A stretch of DNA of 64,000 bases from JALYGY01 sp963800975. GTDB lineage: Bacteria > Actinomycetota > Rubrobacteria > Rubrobacterales > Rubrobacteraceae. A model generated the notes under the pieces. The model saw only the letters and a list, made by a program, of their open reading frames with translations, was not told the origin of the DNA and ran no database searches. The stretch lies in the NCBI GenBank assembly GCA_963800975.1, contig CAWDDB010000012.1, forward strand, positions 1 through 64,000, in the 5' to 3' direction. Position numbers and translations under genes: made by a program. Shown in pieces: positions 62,822 through 64,000 of this stretch. Positions within the stretch are counted from its first letter, which is position 1. Every line of letters begins with the position of its first letter.

Positions 62822-63177
62822 CAGTCTCCCTTCTTTGCCTTCCGCAAGAGATTGCTACCGATGCGCAGGGGCCCTCGTCGCCGGTGGACCGTGAGGTAGG
62901 CGAAGTCGTCGGAAGAGGCCCGGGTGGAGCGCCCAGCTCCCCTGGGCACGAAGACCAGCTTCCCCGCGGACAGAGCGTGCTCCTCCGCTTCCACGCGCAC
63001 GGATCCTGAACCGGCCACGCCTACGAAGAGGACGTCCGCCTCCTCGTTGACGTGCTCCTCGACGCCACCTCCTGCCTCGAAACGCACCAGGTTGGCGTTG
63101 ATCTCCCCGCTCTCCCGAAGCGTCCAGATGACCCCGGCACCCCCGCCCGCGGCAAGCTGTTTGAGGTCCGCCGGCAC
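62821..63177 (-). CDS. Cupin-domain protein (second of pair)
   Basis: A 118-aa single cupin. ANLVRFEAGGGVEEHVNEEADVLFVGVAGSGSVRVE resembles cupin motif 1 (one ligand His followed by Glu) and GKLVFVPRGAGRSTRAS motif 2, where the usual His is lacking, so metal binding may be altered. The GTG at 63177 follows AAGGGAAGTAGCA; the longer open frame upstream overlaps the first cupin gene. It is the middle gene of a three-gene operon. Such small cupins are common partners of hemerythrin-like proteins. Confidence 0.8.
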   Translation of the reverse strand: MPADLKQLAAGGGAGVIWTLRESGEINANLVRFEAGGGVEEHVNEEADVLFVGVAGSGSVRVEAEEHALSAGKLVFVPRGAGRSTRASSDDFAYLTVHRRRGPLRIGSNLLRKAKKGD

Positions 63178-63188
63178 TGCTACTTCCC

Positions 63189-63584
63189 TTATCCCGAGCC
63201 CCCGGCGCCGCCCCCGGTCGCGATGCTCAGAATGCACACCGCATCGTCGAGGGCTTCCACCGCGTGTTTCACTCCGGCGTCGCACGCGAGGAGCGTCTCC
63301 GATCCGGCCTCGACGTTGCCATCCTCTGTCGTAAGGCGTACGCGCCCTTCTCTAACGGCTAGCGAGATGGGACCGGGCGCGGCGTGCTCTTCGAGTCGGT
63401 CACCTTCCTCCATCACCAGCAACACCACGTTCAACCCTCCACCCTTGCGCAGGGTGGTGGCGTTGCGCCGGCCCTCTTGCCACTCCTTCTCACCACGCAG
63501 GCGGGATACCTCCGCCCCCAGGTCGAAGCTCTGAAGCGTGCCGTGCATGGGCCGTTCGGATCCGGGGCGAGGTCGTCGCGACAT
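63189..63584 (-). CDS. Cupin-like protein (first of pair)
   Basis: A 131-aa cupin-like protein. NVVLLVMEEGDRLEEHAAPGPISLAVREGRVRLTTEDGN resembles cupin motif 1 and SETLLACDAGVKHAVEALDDAVCILSIA motif 2 with a His. The N-terminus (about 1-45) is basic. The ATG follows GAGGAGACCAGG. It lies first in the cupin-cupin-hemerythrin operon, 160 nt from the divergent Rrf2 gene. The two cupins are about 25-30% alike by eye and probably arose by duplication. Confidence 0.82.
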   Translation of the reverse strand: MSRRPRPGSERPMHGTLQSFDLGAEVSRLRGEKEWQEGRRNATTLRKGGGLNVVLLVMEEGDRLEEHAAPGPISLAVREGRVRLTTEDGNVEAGSETLLACDAGVKHAVEALDDAVCILSIATGGGAGGSG

Positions 63585-63636
63585 CCTGGTCTCCTCTGTC
63601 TGTGCGGGCCGAACTTACCGACCTCATACTATTACA

Positions 63637-63646
63637 TTACCGGTAA
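63637..63646. promoter_or_regulatory. TTACCGGTAA palindrome between cupin operon and Rrf2 gene
   Basis: A perfect 10-bp palindrome lies in an AT-rich tract (ATTACATTACCGGTAACGTATAA) midway between divergent genes. It is a candidate operator for the Rrf2 protein. The tract also contains -10-like boxes on both strands. Confidence 0.5.
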
Positions 63647-63744
63647 CGTATAAGGGCTGTGGCATGGCGGGGGGAGCGGAGTGTATCTTTAGCGTCCGGG
63701 GTAGTCGAAGTAGCCGGGTGGCCCCTCCGAAGGAGTCGGTTGGT

Positions 63745-64000
63745 TTGAGATTGGAGTTTGGCAGCGAGGTGCGGTACGCCTTGAGGGCTCTGGTTTACCT
63801 CGCTTGGGCCGGTGAGCGGGTGACGGCGGGCACGATCTCGGCCGAGGCCAACGTCCCGCGCCGCCTGCTGGCTCGTATCCTGGCTGAACTTTCCCGCGCG
63901 GGCCTGGTGGAGAGCGAGCAGGGCCGCGGAGGGGGCTCCCGGCTCGCGCGGCCGGCGGGCGAGATAACCCTCCGGGAAACGGTGGAGGCGGTGGAAGGGC
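63745..64000 (+). CDS. Rrf2-family transcriptional regulator, partial
   Basis: The first 85 residues of an Rrf2 winged-helix protein: MRLEFGSEVRYALRALVYLAWAGERVTAGTISAEANVPRRLLARILAELSRAGLVESEQGRGGGSRLARPAGEITLRETVEAVEG. The wing RGGGSRLARP is typical. Rrf2 regulators sense Fe-S clusters, NO or cysteine; the cysteines usually lie further on, beyond the window. The TTG start follows AAGGAG at 9-nt spacing. It diverges from the cupin-hemerythrin operon, which it may control. Confidence 0.88.
   Translation, partial: MRLEFGSEVRYALRALVYLAWAGERVTAGTISAEANVPRRLLARILAELSRAGLVESEQGRGGGSRLARPAGEITLRETVEAVEG

Overview
The window is high-GC bacterial DNA with frequent GTG and TTG starts, short intergenic gaps, many strong Shine-Dalgarno sequences and several apparently leaderless genes. 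The gene set includes DUF1206, a MoxR/DUF58/transglutaminase trio, a fused receiver/thioredoxin-reductase-like protein, very large multi-PAS histidine kinases and secreted proteins with actinobacterial-type repeats. Together these suggest a deep-branching actinobacterium, most likely Rubrobacter-like. That is an inference from gene content and style; there is no rRNA here to confirm it. I see no rRNA, tRNA, CRISPR array, insertion sequence or prophage.

Layout: 1-570 (minus) small proteins, including a short family with a second copy at 47.6 kb. 1.2-2.3 kb: a membrane/winged-helix protein and a PadR regulator behind a tandem palindromic operator. 2.5-4.5 kb: histone-deacetylase-like hydrolase and alpha/beta hydrolase. 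4.5-9.9 kb (minus): two NmrA-like proteins, a berberine-bridge flavoenzyme, a zinc ribbon and two tandem secreted paralogues, one frameshifted. 10.2-12.6 kb: a frameshifted XRE/NB-ARC/TPR regulator. 12.7-16.2 kb: a beta-hydroxyacid dehydrogenase, a phosphoribosyltransferase/hydrolase fusion and an APH-like kinase. 16.3-27.8 kb: a glycosidase, processive GT2 synthase and HEAT-repeat membrane protein, next to a stand-alone receiver, a receiver-GGDEF cyclase and a 1618-aa hybrid kinase; this looks like a c-di-GMP-linked exopolysaccharide locus. 28.1-30.8 kb: a DUF1801 remnant, a hydrolase and a two-component pair. 30.9-33.5 kb: an enolase-superfamily/DUF1611 pair resembling DgcA/DgcN, then ferritin. 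33.7-39.8 kb: HNH protein, MoxR-DUF58-transglutaminase operon and an A-type Fe-S carrier. 39.9-47.5 kb: GNAT/Nudix/pseudo-receiver operon, an ABC exporter with a 23-aa membrane peptide, and a NarL-type two-component pair. 47.6-55.3 kb: accessory and redox genes. 55.5-62.2 kb: a CNNM/CorC protein, dehydrogenase, Nudix, DUF1206 and NAD synthetase. 62.3-64 kb: a hemerythrin/cupin operon divergent from an Rrf2 regulator.

The most unusual material is structural. Four intergenic clusters (34.8, 43.5, 55.4 and 58.2 kb) are built from variable hairpins joined by a conserved GCTTGTCAGCACGC linker and often overlap stop codons or promoters. Three genes each carry a frameshift that one extra base would explain; an assembly error and real decay cannot be told apart from the sequence alone. 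Five genes have a TANNNT box exactly 6 nt before the start codon, the arrangement expected of leaderless mRNAs.
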